The notes beneath the pieces are model-generated. The model saw nothing but the letters and a program-made list of their open reading frames with translations. It was not told where the DNA came from and did no database searches. A program made the position numbers and the translations under genes. From Toxoplasma gondii ME49 (Eukaryota > Apicomplexa > Conoidasida > Eucoccidiorida > Sarcocystidae), in the NCBI RefSeq assembly GCF_000006565.2, contig NC_031473.1, forward strand, positions 2,768,134 through 2,832,133: 64,000 nt of DNA, in the 5' to 3' direction. Below are positions 24,601 through 38,200 of the stretch, piece after piece. Every line of letters starts with the position of its first letter. Position 1 is the stretch's first letter.

Positions 24601-26542
24601 CACCCGAACTCTTGTTTTCAAAACGTTGCATGCGTGGCTGCCCCATTCAGCCGTTGTGAACCTGCATGCGCCCACCCTCTCGGAATCTTTTTCGGACGGC
24701 TGTGCCTGGGGGGAGTGTGTCGGGCAAAAGTGCGTTCTTTCACGCTTTGCCACTTGCCTGGACGGTAGACAGTTCCTTCTGAATTTTCTTCCCTTTCTTC
24801 TGCGTCATTTCTCTCTTCTTGAGTGTACGTTTTTCCTCGACTTGCTGGAGGCTCTCGTGTTTTTCGAACCCGTTCGGAGTTCCCGTTTCTTCGATTCTCT
24901 TGGAGCGACGTCTCTGCGTGTGTTGGTTTATGTGCGGCTGTGTGAATGCAGTGCTCCTGCTTCTGTGCGTAGATCTTTTCTTTTTTAGAGACGGGAAATT
25001 CTCCACCTGTTTGCAGAGACAGCTTTGAATCCTTCTCAGTGAGTTCTGTGTCCCCCAGCGTCTCTCCATTGTCTTCTCGTGCATGTCTGGCGTATCCAAC
25101 ACAGAAAGCCTCGTGTACGGTACGCATTCCTGTACACAATACGTGCACACGTGGACGTTTTCGTGACTTTTCATATCCAGGTGCGTGTTTCGTTTCAATT
25201 CTCCACACAGTGGTACCAGTTCTTCATTTGCCGTCGTGTTTCCTAAGTGGTTCACGAACTCCGAAGGCCCATAGTCACGATTTTTTCCAGGCACCTCCTC
25301 CTGCTCCTAGGCTTGTCATCTTTGTCGTGTCGCGCGTTCTTCGTCTCTTCCTTTTTCCGGAGATTTCTTTTGCTATTTTTGCACTTCGGTTTCCTTGCGA
25401 GACCTTCGACACCCCTGAGTGTGTCTCTCCCGAGTGGGAGCTGTTTTTCTTCTCTGTTGAGTCGCCGCACCTGCGCATGCGCAGTCTTCCCTTCGAGACG
25501 CGAACATAACTCTGAAACACTGACACAGAAAGGCCGTTACGAGCCAGCCTCCGCTTCTGTCACTTGTTCGTGAAACTCCGGTTTCCACAATGGTGGGTCT
25601 CGACTTCGCAGCGTTTGTCGTGCATGCTCACGTTACCCTTTCGACTTCGAGGAACCAGATGTGAAAACGACAGAAAGAGTGAAAAGAAGGAGGGGCAGCA
25701 AGGGGGAGACTGGTGTGTCCTGAAGAAATCGGTCGATTTGCCAGCTTGAGTCTCGTAGAGAAAACCGGAAGAGGGAAAGACTTGAAGCGTTGCGTCAACA
25801 ATGTGAGGCAAGACCGGTTCTGGTTGGAATTACTTCTAACGCCGACCCCGTGGCAAACGCAGTGAACAGATGGCACAAGCAGCGTGTATGGACACCTACA
25901 GCGAACCAGACAAGAGGGGAGGAAACGGTTTCTCTCGTTTATCTACACAGTCGCGCATCCAAGTTTGGAGACGTTTCTTCCGTAGGAGAAGAGAGAAAGA
26001 GGAACACTCTACACATTTTCTGCGTTACGTGGGCGTCTTATGTGTGCACGAAGAAAATAAATGATCCTCGCGAGGGGCGAGAAGGAAGGGCAAGAAGGCT
26101 GTGACTGTTCGTTGGGTAAAAAAAAGTGTGTTTTCCGAAGACTCCGAGGAAAATCTAGATCCAACTTCTGCTGCGGCAGCGGATAGCACGACATAGTTGA
26201 AATGATAATCACTGTAGAGATTAACCATTTGGCTGCCATGTATTGTATAGCCTAGGTAATCAGGGTCATATGATATCCGATAGCTTGTTAGTATTTCTGT
26301 CACAAACCTGGCAGTGAACTTGGAATAGCGGTGAAAGGCTTGTGGTTACCATGAAAGCAGAATTACGCTTTCTAGGGAGCTACAGTCATTGCAAGCCTTC
26401 TTTCTTCAAGATCAGATTAGGTGCTTCGGCGACTTGGAGGATGCTGCATACGTGGTATGACACCGAAACTTTATGGACACAAACATTTCTTTACGACGCA
26501 ACAGAGAGTCGAGGTTGTCAAGTGTGTGGTTTTCTTTCGCAG
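21636..26542. other. Long non-coding stretch upstream of CCT2, CT-rich in its second half
   Basis: No exon could be supported. From about 24700 to 25600 the plus strand is strongly pyrimidine-rich, which makes long Lys/Arg/Glu-rich phantom frames on the minus strand. The stretch probably contains the promoter, the 5' UTR and the missing first coding exon of CCT2. An AT-richer patch at about 26130-26330 differs in composition from its surroundings. Confidence 0.45.
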
Positions 26543-29500
26543 ATCTCCGAAGGTGGTGTTCCGGACGTCCTCCAGAGAGGCGCTCAGCAGGACAGGGGCG
26601 AGACCGCCCGACTGGTACGCTTTTATTTTACGTTGAAAGCCAATCTGCTTGAGTCCACTGCCCCAGCTGTCGTTCCGTTTCAAGTTTGTTCAGTGTCTGT
26701 ACACCTCGTGGCTCGGATCCGGTGCAGTTGCACCTCTCTTCACTCGTCTCTCCCGCGTGTCTCTGAGTGGGCGTTCGATCCTAGAACAGCGACTCTAGGA
26801 ATCCTGTTTCCATTTCCTGCTTTTTGGTGTGTCTATTACTCTCGTTCCAGTGAAGATGCCTTTTCATCCGTGTACACGGATGCTTGCTTCTGCGTATTCT
26901 CTCGACTGTTCACACAGCTAACGAGCCATCTTTATGTACCGCGATTCCGCGCATGCGTGTGTAGAAGCGTGGTTGTCGGTACTAGCAACTGCACGAGGTG
27001 CTTCAGAAGTACATGTAGAGGCTCGAGTGACAGCTGTTGGTTTTTGGAGTACGAAGGTGGTTGCATCTCAGACACCAACACTTTAAGGTGAAGCTGGCTC
27101 TAGAGCATTCTGATTCATCTGCACACAGAGAAAAGTGTCTTCGACGTCGTGAAAGTGATCTCGTCAACAAAACGAGCTACTTCCCCTATTAGACTCGAAC
27201 ACGGAGTTCGTTCTTCACACGCAACTGCAATGCACGTCGAGATAAGCCATGTGTGTTGGGCGTTTTCTGGTTGTTCAATTCGCCCATGTGAAGATGCCTT
27301 TTCATCCGTGTACACGGATGCTTGCTTTTGCGTATTTTCTACTTGTTCTCTCAAGCGGTCCACACTTGTGTGCAGCCAGTGCACAGCGCGCCAATCTTGT
27401 CGTTGCGGATACATCGTGAATCGGTGGATGTACAGTCTCTGGCTCTCCTTAAAGACCACCGCCTTGTTCCCTTCTCAGCAGTGTTTTTTGACGTCGATTC
27501 TCTGAGTCTCAACAGTGGTACCGAGATGTTTCCATCTGGACTACATGCGAAGCCTGCTTAAAATCATAGATATCCTCGCCTTTGAAACGGCGTGTTTCTT
27601 TTTTAGCAATATTTCGTTGGCGCCATCGCTGTCGGAGAGCTCGTGAAGTCGACGCTCGGCCCAAAGGGTCTAGACAAGATCCTCACTCCGATGCAAGGTG
27701 TGGAAGGTGGACGCAACGGCAGAACGATCATTACCAACGACGGAGCTACGATCTTGAAGAGTGTCTGGCTGGACAACCCTGCGGCAAAGATCCTTGCAGG
27801 TGAGAAACGAGTTCGGAGCACCTGCAGCACGCGTGTGTCTTACAGGCAAGGAGACTCGTCAAATACGTTGAATGATGCCTTGTAGGACAAGGACGGTAAC
27901 TACAAAGCCCTTTTCGATAAAGAACGAACGCGACATTTTCGTGCTCTCTCCCATTCTCGTTTCTTCGTGTCGCTGGTGCAAGAATGCCGCAGGCGCGTGG
28001 CGGTGTAGATCCACAGAAGGACAAATATGTGCACACGCATCTGTTGATGTGGGTATCGGCGTTTCTGCACAGGAATCTAAAACTGAGACAGTAGATGTAC
28101 GCAGTCAAGGATAGACGCTTGTCATTCTTCCATACCCATAGGTTTTTGTGGCATGTCTTTTTACAAAAGCGGTGAGAGGAGTGTTACATTTGTATTTGTG
28201 TGACTTGCTCTCACTGCAGATGTTGCTTTGCAACAGGACACAGTGTGTGGAGACGGCACAACAGGCGTCGTCGTTTTGGCCTCGGAACTACTGAAGCAAG
28301 CTGAGGAACTCGTGAATCAAAACATCCATCCGCAGGTTCGGCGAGAGAAAGGGTAGAAAGTCAGGTGAAAGGGAAGAGCCGACCTTTCAGGAGAAGAAGA
28401 AAAGAACCAAAAGAGGAAAAGAGAGGCGCCGTTTCTGTGGGAGAAGATGAGAGATGACATCACTGAAGTTTCGTCTGCTAGAAGAAAATCGTCAACTGCG
28501 TGTTTGTGGAGATATCCAATTTTCCCCCGACCCAGTTGTTTTCTTTCGTGAGATTTTCTGCCATATTTCTCCCCGTTTGCTTGCGTCACGACTGTCGTTC
28601 GTCTCGGCTGCCGCTGATTCTCAGATCATCACAGCAGGCTACCGGAAGGCCCTAGCTGTTGCTCGCAAGCGACTTCAAGAAATTTCTTTCGGCTGCGAAG
28701 ATGACGGCCTGCGAGAATACTTGATGAAGGTCGCTCGTACCACCCTCTCATCTAAACTTCTCACACATGAAAAGGTTCGTCGTTTCACTTCAAAAATCGT
28801 CTACATTTGAACACGAAGGCTCACTGTTGCTGTTATGAGTGGAGAAGTCTCTCCTCGGTTTTCTCGTTCCGCCATGGCATTTGAGGTGTGGTTGCCTTGC
28901 CTAGATATTTTTTTTGAAAAAGGTTAACTAGGAGGTGGACTCTTGTTTTAGCTCTTTGTTCAGCAGATAGCCAAGACTATGGAAGCGTAGTGAGAACGGC
29001 CGCTGCTACCAAGGTGTGGAGAATTCAGTGCTTCGCATTTCTTCTCATTCCGTCACGGTGTATCGAAGGAAGTCTTTCCTTGTTTTTGATTCTCTCATTA
29101 GGAGCACTTTGCCAAGATTGCTGTCGATGCAATTCTCCGTCTGAAGGAGCATGCATCGTCTCTGGAGCTCGTGCACATCATCAAGAAGCCTGGGGGAGGT
29201 CTCCGCGACTCTTTCCTAGACGAAGGATTCATTCTGGAAAAACGCATTGGTGAGGACGGCATTTTCCATTTTCTGCACGTCATCTTACGTTAAAGCGGTG
29301 CTTGTAACTCTGCAAGTAGAAGAACCGCACTCAGAGCTGCCTTATATCCTCACAGACATGTATGACAGATGCGAAATCTCTATCTTACTCAGTTGGATGA
29401 ATCTGCGTACAAGCGGCTTTTGTCTTAACTGGAGGAAGGCGACCAAGCCTGAAGAGACGCACCTGCGACAGAGACAGGGAAATGTTTGAGCGTCGATCCA

Positions 29501-32500
29501 ATCTGATCAGACGAAGCAGAAGCAAGGAAAGATAACCACGTCAATGTATGTGTTTGCCAAACACAAGTATCCTCAGCTAACACGAGTCTGAGGGTGACAC
29601 ACCTTCAGGCGTCAAGGTCTTCAATTGGATAGACACTTGTGTGACTAGTAAACCAGCAGCAGTAGGTCACTGGGGTGCCTTTTGTCTTCGGTTTTTCTGC
29701 TTCCAGTGAACACCTGTGCAAACTCAAGACTTGCCTCAAACACCAGCCGCGCAGCGCATGCAAACGCTGGGAGCTTTCCACGCAATTACATCAGTGTGCG
29801 TGCACGTGTGTGTTCTTTGAGTATGTGGAGATGTGGAAATAGGTGTATCAAGCGCATTTGGAAGGCTTTAATTACTGAAGAGAGGGTTTTCCCAAGTGTC
29901 GAGCCCCTGCTCACATAGAATGCATATTCACGCATCCCAGTCTCATTATGTCTCCTGAGAGGGTCTATTTTCTCAGGAACATGTCAGCCGAAAGTCCAGG
30001 AAGACTGCAGAGTGATGGTCGCCAACACGCCGATGGACACCGATAAGATCAAGATCTACGGCGCGCGTGTCTCTGTCGACTCTTTCGAAGCTGTTCAGGC
30101 GCTCGAACTCGCGGAAAAAGAAAAAATGAAACAGAAGGTATTGTGTCTGTCTTTGCAAGAACTCGTCAGTGTACGCAGACACCCCTTGTAAAGTTCCGTT
30201 TTTGGCAGTCACGACTTGAGCCCGACCTGCTCGCCTCCACAGATATGCCTACGCATTTGTTTCCACGTATGTATCTGTGCATGCAGATGTGGATGTAAGT
30301 ATCAATATGTATATATATATATATCTGTGTGTGTATGTGCGTGTTAAAAGTGGAAAGGTTGTTCTGCTGTCTGTTCACGCGCCCCTTGCTGCGCCTCCCC
30401 CCCCGTAACGTTGTTTGTTGCATTGGGGAATGTGTGCTTAGGTGGACAAGATCGCCGCATATGGCTGCAATGTCTTCATCAACCGCCAGCTAATTTACAA
30501 CTACCCAGAACAGATTTTCCAGGACCACAAGGTCATCGCGATCGAGCATGCAGACTTCGACGGCATGGAGCGTCTCGCTGCAGCTCTCGGCGCGGAGATC
30601 ATATCGACTTTCGATGCTCCCGACCCCGTAAGAAAGATTGGCATGCGTTCGCTCAAAGCATTACGGGAGAAATGTGTATGCAACAGACCTCTCATACCGC
30701 GAAATTCGTGTGCCTGGCATGAGAAGCGCTCTTTGGATCGACGTGCGAGACGCAGTTTTTGAAGATGCATTTATCACTCCGCATTTGCACCCAAGCATGC
30801 ACGCTCGTGACGTCTCAGGTAAATCCAAAAAACGAGTTCCTTGTTTTCACCCCTGCACGACAGTGAGAATGTCAGCGATGCGAGTGCTCCCGCCCTACCG
30901 ATGCAGCGTCTGTGGGTGATTCGTTTGCTAAAGCTAAAAAAACTTATCCCTGAATCTATGCATTTATTATGTACATCCATATCTTATATGTATATGTATA
31001 CATGTATATATGTATATGTGAATTTGAGTATGTTTGCGTATATTTATAAGTGTGCGCAGCAACGTAAGTTCTTCCTGAGTGAATGACTGTGCGGGGGTTG
31101 TGTGTGTACAGTAGTGTCTGATTACTGGGAATCAGGAATCCAAGCTCGGTGCTTTGAACTCTTCATGGAGAGGTCCACAGAAGCGCCTTTGTTTGTGTCG
31201 AGAGATTTGTGTGTCGCCTCGGCGTTTTTCATGTCCGAAATGATGTGTGCAGAGCAAGCTGGGATACTGCAAGAAGATGGAGGAGATCATGATCGGAGAG
31301 GACAAAGTGATCCGTTTCTCTGGCTGCAAGAGAGGTGGGGAAAGCAGGATCGAGCAAGTTCCGAGGGCAACTCTTGTCACATCTTCTCGCAAAGGAGACA
31401 CGAAGAATGCCTTGTCTCCCTTCGGCGCGAGTCCTTTTTTCCGCTCTCCTTCGCTTCTTCGTCGCCTCTGCCACTTGTGTCTCGTCGTTATCCGTTCTCC
31501 CGCCATCCTTTCTGTGTGAAAGTATCCAGACAAAGTGGAAAGGATTGATCACGCGATCAAAGTGTGGGAGAGGAAGAGAGATGGAGATCTATATCCCAAA
31601 GGAGATGAAGAGGAAGAGGCGGGGTAACATGTTGCTGTCTCTCTCTTCTGTCGTTTTCCTTACATCTGTTTCCGTCACGTTTGCACCTGTGCATCGCCGT
31701 TGCCAGCCGTTGCTCTTAATTTCTCGATCTCTTCTGCCTTCTGCTCTGCGCTGAGGGGGGGCGGGGGGAGGGCGAAGCACATCAAGGCTGTGGTTTGTTT
31801 CCTGAGCGTCATTAAGTCACTTCCGTTCTGGTCTCTAGCGTGTTTGTTTTAGTTAGTATCTCATGTGAACGGTTGTCGCTACGTAAATATCGTAGCTTTT
31901 TGAATCCGTTTTCAGAATGATCGAAACTACCTTCTCCCAGTTGAACAACAGCGTGAAGCCTTTTTTTTCTGGGAGTTTCGATATGTTCGCAGGCGAAGCA
32001 TGCACCATTGTCTTGCGCGGCGGCAGCGAGCATGGCCTCGAAGAAGCTGAGCGTTCTCTCCACGATGCCCTCGCGATTTTGTCACAGTTGGTGCTTGAGC
32101 AAAAGGGCGAAAAACAGAGTGGCCTTGACACCTCTGCTTCCCTCAAAGTAGACGGCAAAGTAGACAAGGCCTCTCAACTCGCAAACCCCACGGGTGCTCA
32201 GCCCCTCGTAGTCTGCGGAGGAGGCGCTGCTGAACTTGCCATGGCTGCTGCGGTCGAGGAACTTGCTCGCACAGAGGAAGGCAAGGTGGTAAGAGTGAAA
32301 ATCTTGTTGGTTGAATGTCTCAAACTTGCAGGCACTGACACACCGTACATTTGCGCGTACAAAGGTGTATACGTGCATGCGTGAGGCTTCTGGGTGTTTG
32401 AGGATGATAATGTCCGTGGAGACAAGTGAATATGTGGTTGCAGGGTGTGGAGAAGAGTGTGTGGGTAGTGACGAATGGACTGCGACACAGGTGCAAGCGT

Positions 32501-33659
32501 GCATGCAGCTACTTGCATTCGGGGGTGTCCGTCTCTGGATAGAATGATGCCTCCAGATCCCCAGTCGTGTTCGTTTCCGTGACTGCGCAGAGCCTCGCAA
32601 TCGAAGCGTTCGCCAAGGCTCTCAGACAAATCCCGACAATCATCTTGGAGAACGGAGGTAGGTTCTGGTGCATGCGCGCAACCGCGCAGGCAGAGCCCTC
32701 TTTTCCCTGCGTCGACCCTTCAACGAAATGATCATGTGAAAACGGTGAAGAGGGAATGGAAGGAGTTCGTTAAGACTGCATGCAGAGTCGGAAAAGCAGA
32801 AACACGGGCCAGGCGTTTTTCTCAGGTGTCCGTGATTTTCTGCCCCCGGAAGTGGTTGGTGCTCTCTCCATTTCTTCGACTCGCACAGTCATCTGGGTCG
32901 CTAGTCATTTGATCAAGCGCAATACCTGCTTTCTGTAGGTTGTGCGATGGAACTCTAACATGGCTGCATCGTTTGCAGACCGAGTATTGCTTCAGTTCGC
33001 CCGAAAGCGTAAAGAAATTTGTGTTCGTCAGCATTCTTAATGGTGTGAAAACTTTGTAGAATAAAAAACCTAAACTACGCCTCAGGAAAAGCTGATGAGT
33101 AATCACAGCAATGTAGAACCCGAACCGGACTCCAGTCCAGTTGGTGGTGCTGTCTCTTTTCTCTCAGGCCTCGACAGTGCAGACATTGTCTCCCGTCTGC
33201 GCGTAGCGCATCTGCGTGGCGAACACACGATGGGAGTGGACATGGACAGCGGAAGCGTCGCCGACATGAAAGTCAAAGGCGTCCTTGAAGCCTACAAAAG
33301 CAAACTAAGTCAAATCTGCTTCGCGGCCGAGGCTGCTGAGATGGTAGGAAACAAGATCATTCCCTAATCCCTGTTCCTCATACACACTCGCTAGTGGAAA
33401 AACCGCTCGCATTTGCGGTCAAATCCATGTATGTACATATATAATACGCATATATCTCTCTTCCGCGGAGTGCGCGTGTGTTGAGAGACTGAAACAGGAG
33501 AAACCCGTATGTCCGGTGAATCCACATGTTCACGGAGATTCGCGGGCAGTCGACTGTGCGTGTGGCATAAGCGCGTCGTGTTTCCGGTATCTGTGTTTGC
33601 AGATTGTGAGAGTCGACGACATTATTCGGTGCGCCCCTCGTGAGAGATCAGGAATGTAA
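26543..33659 (+). CDS. CCT2: T-complex protein 1 subunit beta (CCT2), start exon missing
   Basis: CCT2 is one of the eight subunits of the cytosolic TRiC/CCT chaperonin, which folds actin and tubulin with ATP. Exons 26543-26614, 27607-27799, 28220-28335, 28625-28774, 29102-29249, 29977-30137, 30442-30627, 31253-31334, 31993-32288, 32591-32657, 33168-33343 and 33603-33659 join in phase to 567 codons. Diagnostic segments in order are [37 protein letters not shown], the ATP loop [75 protein letters not shown] text (IRFSGCKRG then EACTIVLRG), [22 protein letters not shown] and a terminal [17 protein letters not shown]. These match the beta subunit throughout. A 30-residue insertion follows [12 protein letters not shown]. 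The frame before 26543 has no convincing ATG, so a short upstream exon is needed. Confidence 0.96.
26850..26902. repeat. Copy 1 of a 53-bp intronic repeat with 18-bp palindrome
   Basis: This copy is 51/53 identical to 27288-27340. It contains the perfect palindrome CATCCGTGTACACGGATG (26865-26882). It lies in the first visible CCT2 intron (26615-27606). The two differences are both C/T changes. Function unknown. Confidence 0.9.
27288..27340. repeat. Copy 2 of the 53-bp intronic repeat
   Basis: Second direct copy, 438 bases downstream of the first in the same intron, with the palindrome at 27303-27320. The flanking sequence is unrelated on both sides, so the repeat has sharp limits. Confidence 0.9.
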
Positions 33660-33804
33660 ACGCGGCGTTCGACGGAGAAGCTCCATTGAGGAAGCAGCAC
33701 AGAGTTCTGCTCGAAGTGGAACGAGCCTCTCTTCATAAACACACTCCAACGAGTTCTGCTGTCAAGTGGAGCAACTCCAGTCTCAGTCGTACACACGTCC
33801 GTGG

Positions 33805-33842
<38 letters not shown>

Positions 33843-35213
33843 ATGTATTGGTGGTTCGCTAATAGGAGGGTCACCATACTGAGGCAGCCGGGCACCTGGG
33901 GACAACACATGGGTGACTTCGTATACCGCTGTCCAATCTTGTTTTCGACTTACATAGGTGAGGAACCGTGCCTGGATGTTTTCTGTGTAAACCGGAGATC
34001 GTGTTGGTGCCTGTTTTCGGCGGCTAGCCAGATGCGTTCTAAAGAAATTCCTCTCTTGACGTCGTGTGCCACCTCGTTTCGTCTCAACTGAGAGACGTCT
34101 ATCCTTTTTCGTCGCCCGCAGATAACGGCGTGAGTGCCCTCGAAACTCCCGTTTTTCTTCTTTCCTTGAATTCCTCGTGTCCTCCCCCGTACGAACATCT
34201 CTCCTCGTAGACTTGCGTATGCATATACACTTGAAGTTGCGCCAACAGGTGCCCATGGAGAGCACCGGAAGCACCACAGGAGTTATGGGAGTTCTTCCTC
34301 GCTTCTACAGTTCAATCAACCGCAACAAAATGGCGCTGTGTTCCTTAACCTATCACCCTGTTGCCGCAGTCAAGATTTCTTCAGTCCTTGACAACTCCTG
34401 TCTTTCACTGATATGCCGCGAACACTTTCTGCTTCGGCAAACAAAAATCATGGAATTTTGTGTTTGCACGTACACCTAATAAAATTGTAACTACTCTGGA
34501 AAAAAAAAAGATACACAGTCGGCTCCGTAAGCTTTTCTCAGTCAAAAGTTCAGTAGATCGGTTTTGAGCCTCGTCAAGAAAACCAAAGAAGCATGAAAAG
34601 TCTTCAGTGGCACATTACAAAGTTCGGCACCGTACCCAGAAATCATATATATATATATATATATATTCATAGCGAATAACCAAACTAAGTGACATGATCT
34701 CCGCGATAAAGGCCTTTGCACTCTGTGGCAGCGCTCGTCCGGTCCCGAGATATCGGTGAGGAAAGTTCCTTTACACCATCAGGTGTTTGGATTTTTGTGC
34801 AACGATGAACAGGCCTGTTCTAGCCAAAAGAATCATCTGCAACGCTTGAGAAGCGACAGTATAGAGCTTGCCGTTCCCTCCGTTGTGCCCGTAGCTCGAC
34901 GCATCCCAAACACTACACGCTACCAGCAAGCCTTCTTTCGTCTCCCCCCTCTCTTGGAGTTTTCCTTCACTGAATTCCTCATTTACTCTTTTTCATGTCT
35001 AGCCACCAACTCCTTCTGAACCCTCTTCTACCCTCTTCTTCGGAACTTTGAAACACACCTCCACTACTTCGCTCTCATCTATATTGACTTATATATATGT
35101 AGATGTACATTTTGCTACTCAGGATTACACGGTAATGCATAGGCTCATCTATCGAAAGGTAAACTTTGGGATGCACGAAAGTGTTCTCGATTCCTTGAGT
35201 GTTGTGCGGGGAC
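33660..35213. other. Convergent intergenic region between CCT2 and PEX11
   Basis: Both flanking genes end here, so it should hold two 3' UTRs. It contains two (TA)n tracts (33808-33838 and 34645-34666) and no coding sequence that I can support. Confidence 0.5.
33808..33838. repeat. (TA)n microsatellite
   Basis: An uninterrupted 31-base AT run just downstream of the CCT2 stop. Shorter tracts of the same kind occur at about 30308-30325 (CCT2 intron), 34645-34666, 35953-35971 (PEX11 intron), 54550-54572 (PF20 intron), 58262-58278 and 59080-59096 (FBXO9 gene region). Confidence 0.9.
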
Positions 35214-38200
35214 TTAATCGTACATCTGGTAGCAGCTGATTGCTCCACTGATGAAGCCAGCAGTTCCCACGGAGCCTTCTGGAAAAGGTTGTCCAAAGAT
35301 TTTGTGTGGAATTTGCGCCAGATTGGAGGCGACAACAAGATCCGCTGCACCAAGCAGAAAACACCACGAAAGCAGCTTTCTCGCGGATGTCTCCTCGGAA
35401 AAGGACAGCTGTGAATGAATAACGAGTTCTAGGGTGTTTGAATGAATAACGAGTTCTACGGTGTATCTTCTGGGGCATTGCAGAACGTCTAACTCCTTCT
35501 GCTGCCATTCGTAGACTGCGTTTACCACATGGAATTAGATCAGAATATCAATTTCTTCTGTTCTGGTTCTCCGGGCAACCAGAAGTGGCCTCCGTCAACC
35601 TCTAGGAACGGCCGCTGGAACCGTACCGGCATTCTTGATGATGTTGAGAGACGTTGCCGTCTTCTCCTGCCTCAATTTACGCAGTGTCTTGGTAGTTTCT
35701 CTCGCACAAGCCTCGAAATTCTTGTCGTCTTGGCGAGCTTCTTCTCTCTCCAACGTGTCCAAGTGACTTTGCTCCTCATCTTGGACTCTACGCAAAGTCC
35801 GAGCTTCATTCGCAAGGGAACCGAGGAGGCCTATGAACCTACAAGCAGCACAAATTTATGCACTGTGCAAAGCAGAACAGAATTTTCCATAAGAAAACCA
35901 ATTCGACTTCGTGTACGCATCTTCACTTGCGTTTGTGTTTCCATTCAGATACATATATATATATATATATACGATGTGTGGACATCTGATTGTGAATCGA
36001 AGGATAAGCACAAATAGAAACTGAAACGGCACTGGAATTTGTCTTTCCTTTTTTCGAGGCAGAAAAGGCTGAAAGCAGCGTATGCATCATGAAGAGGTTT
36101 GATGAGCTTGTGTGCCTACGAAGCTGTTGCCGCAGTCTACCGAGAAGGAAATGTATGCGTAGCGTTTTACACACTTTTGTATATATATACATGTCTTTGT
36201 CTGCGTATACACATTTGTGGGCAACTCTATCTTGTGAGCTTTAGAGACAAAAAGGGAGGCATAAGAACAGCACTACACACGGGTGTAGCCGGTAGAAAAC
36301 GGCAGTTGATTGCGTGACAGTAAATGCTGACCAGAAAACACCGCACAGTTTGGCGAGTTTCTTTGTATCGAAGCCGAGGAACTTTATTTTGGAGAGGAGA
36401 AGCAGATTATCCAGGACCCAGTAACAGAGGAACCCAGAACGACTGATAAGCTGCAGCAACTGAAGAGCAGACAGGAAATTAGAAACTGACAGACACACGA
36501 CAGAGCAAAGGTTACAGAGGAGCAGCAAGGTGAACGCGGGTCGCGAAGGCACTGCATCGATATCACAGTTGAAAGTAATTTAGCGAGCTTATTTCTTTGT
36601 CTCTTCAACACAGAAAAAGACATACGGCGTCGTTCGGATGTGTTCGGATATGTGCTTTGCCACATTTCAGAATGAGTCGCGAATCCTCTCTCTGGAGCTA
36701 CTTGATAATCGTAAGAGAAGACAAGAATATCATGGTTTGCAAGAAGACCGGAAGTGCTTGAGCTCGTCGTGAGGCCCATGAGTGACCGAAAAGCAGCATA
36801 AAACTCGCCTCTAACGCGTTGACCTCAGAAACAACTTTTTCATATTTGTTCAAATATCAAAGAAGTCGGCTATTTTCAACGCGCAGAAGACTGTTGTGTG
36901 CATCTCCAGAGAAGCATAAGTATCTAGAGGCCCTTTCTCCGACGCAGCCTTGCCCACCACCAAACTAACAGGCCTAGTCCGGAGCCTTCGTCGTGTGTGC
37001 AGAGAAAGATCCACGAAACAGAAGGGCCCGGTGGAGACAAAGGACAAACTGAGTCTCCAGGAATAGGCGAACGAGGAAAAGCAGAGCAGTTCACGAACGA
37101 CCCGCAGCGCGGCTCCCAGCGGAGAAAAGCTTAGCAATAAAACACACAGGGGAAAATAAATGAAAGTTCTCTCACTTGGGTTATCTGGCAGTCGTCCCAG
37201 CACAGTTTCGCCGACTTGCAGCGCGACCGTAAGAAAGCAATGAGGATTGCCTTGACTTTCACGTACTCGTTCAAGAACTTCCCCAAACGAAAAATCTTCC
37301 GACCGTCACTTGCAGTTCCTGACAGACACGACAGGATTCACGCGCCTACGCAATAGCCATACGTCTCCCCTTCAATACGCATGCATGGCACCTTTATTGC
37401 CTCTGGTGTTTTTCTCTTTCCGTCAATCTGCTCCAGCTCTTTTGTCCATTTCAGGTGTATCGTGAATATACAACTGTGCGTATGTGTTGTCGGTCAGGAG
37501 CAAACAGAAGTACAGTTAACGACGTTCGAGCATATGAAGCCACTCAAGTGCACGCAAAAGTCTCCGAAGTCAGAAGATTATTGATACCATCTATCAGTAC
37601 AAACTAGCACAAGCATGCTATATTGTGTGTTCAGTTTCTCTTTTGACAGTGCCGGGACACACACAGTCTCGATGTGGAATGTAGCGCGATAGCTCATTCA
37701 ACTTAATCCTGTCATGTTGGGCTGCGATGAGTGAAATTAAAACGTGTGAGAGTTATCATTTGTCAAACAGGTAAGTCTGCGAATGCGCATGCTGAAGAAT
37801 TACGCACATTCTTTCCCCACTGACCATTTAAAGCAGCAAACTTTGCCGCTACTTTCGGGTTTCTTGTCACCAGAAAAGAAGCGAGCGTTCGGCTTCCGTA
37901 CTGAAGGCATTTCGTGGATTTGTCTCGTCCTTCTGTTGCACAGAAAAGAGGATTTCCACCACAAAACGATGGCATACAAATCACACCGTAGCATGTGGGT
38001 ATCTACAACGAGTGCTCATGCACACAAAAAACTCAACCACTTTACCAGTAGACGATGTGGCACATTCATTACAAATGTGTGCATACAGATCTTACAGTAG
38101 GCATCCTTTATCCGCATCTATAGCTCTGCAAATAGAAATCATTATCTGCAAATCTCACGAAGATGGAGTATGTACAGAACGGTTGTGTCAAGTGTGCTGG

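Noticed and set aside
24618..25294. Long minus-strand frames rich in Lys, Arg and Glu
   Set aside because: They are the complement of a CT-rich tract, overlap each other in different frames, and have no domain or splice logic.
26025..26303. Minus-strand AT-rich frame (TSYRISYDPDYLGYTIHG) as a mitochondrial insertion
   Set aside because: Coccidian nuclear genomes contain mitochondrial fragments, but this peptide does not match cytochrome b, COX1 or COX3 as I know them, so the idea has no support.
36384..36779. 131-codon minus-strand frame over the PEX11 region
   Set aside because: The real PEX11 exon 3 uses another frame here (36823-36702); this frame is a shadow that runs into the following intron.
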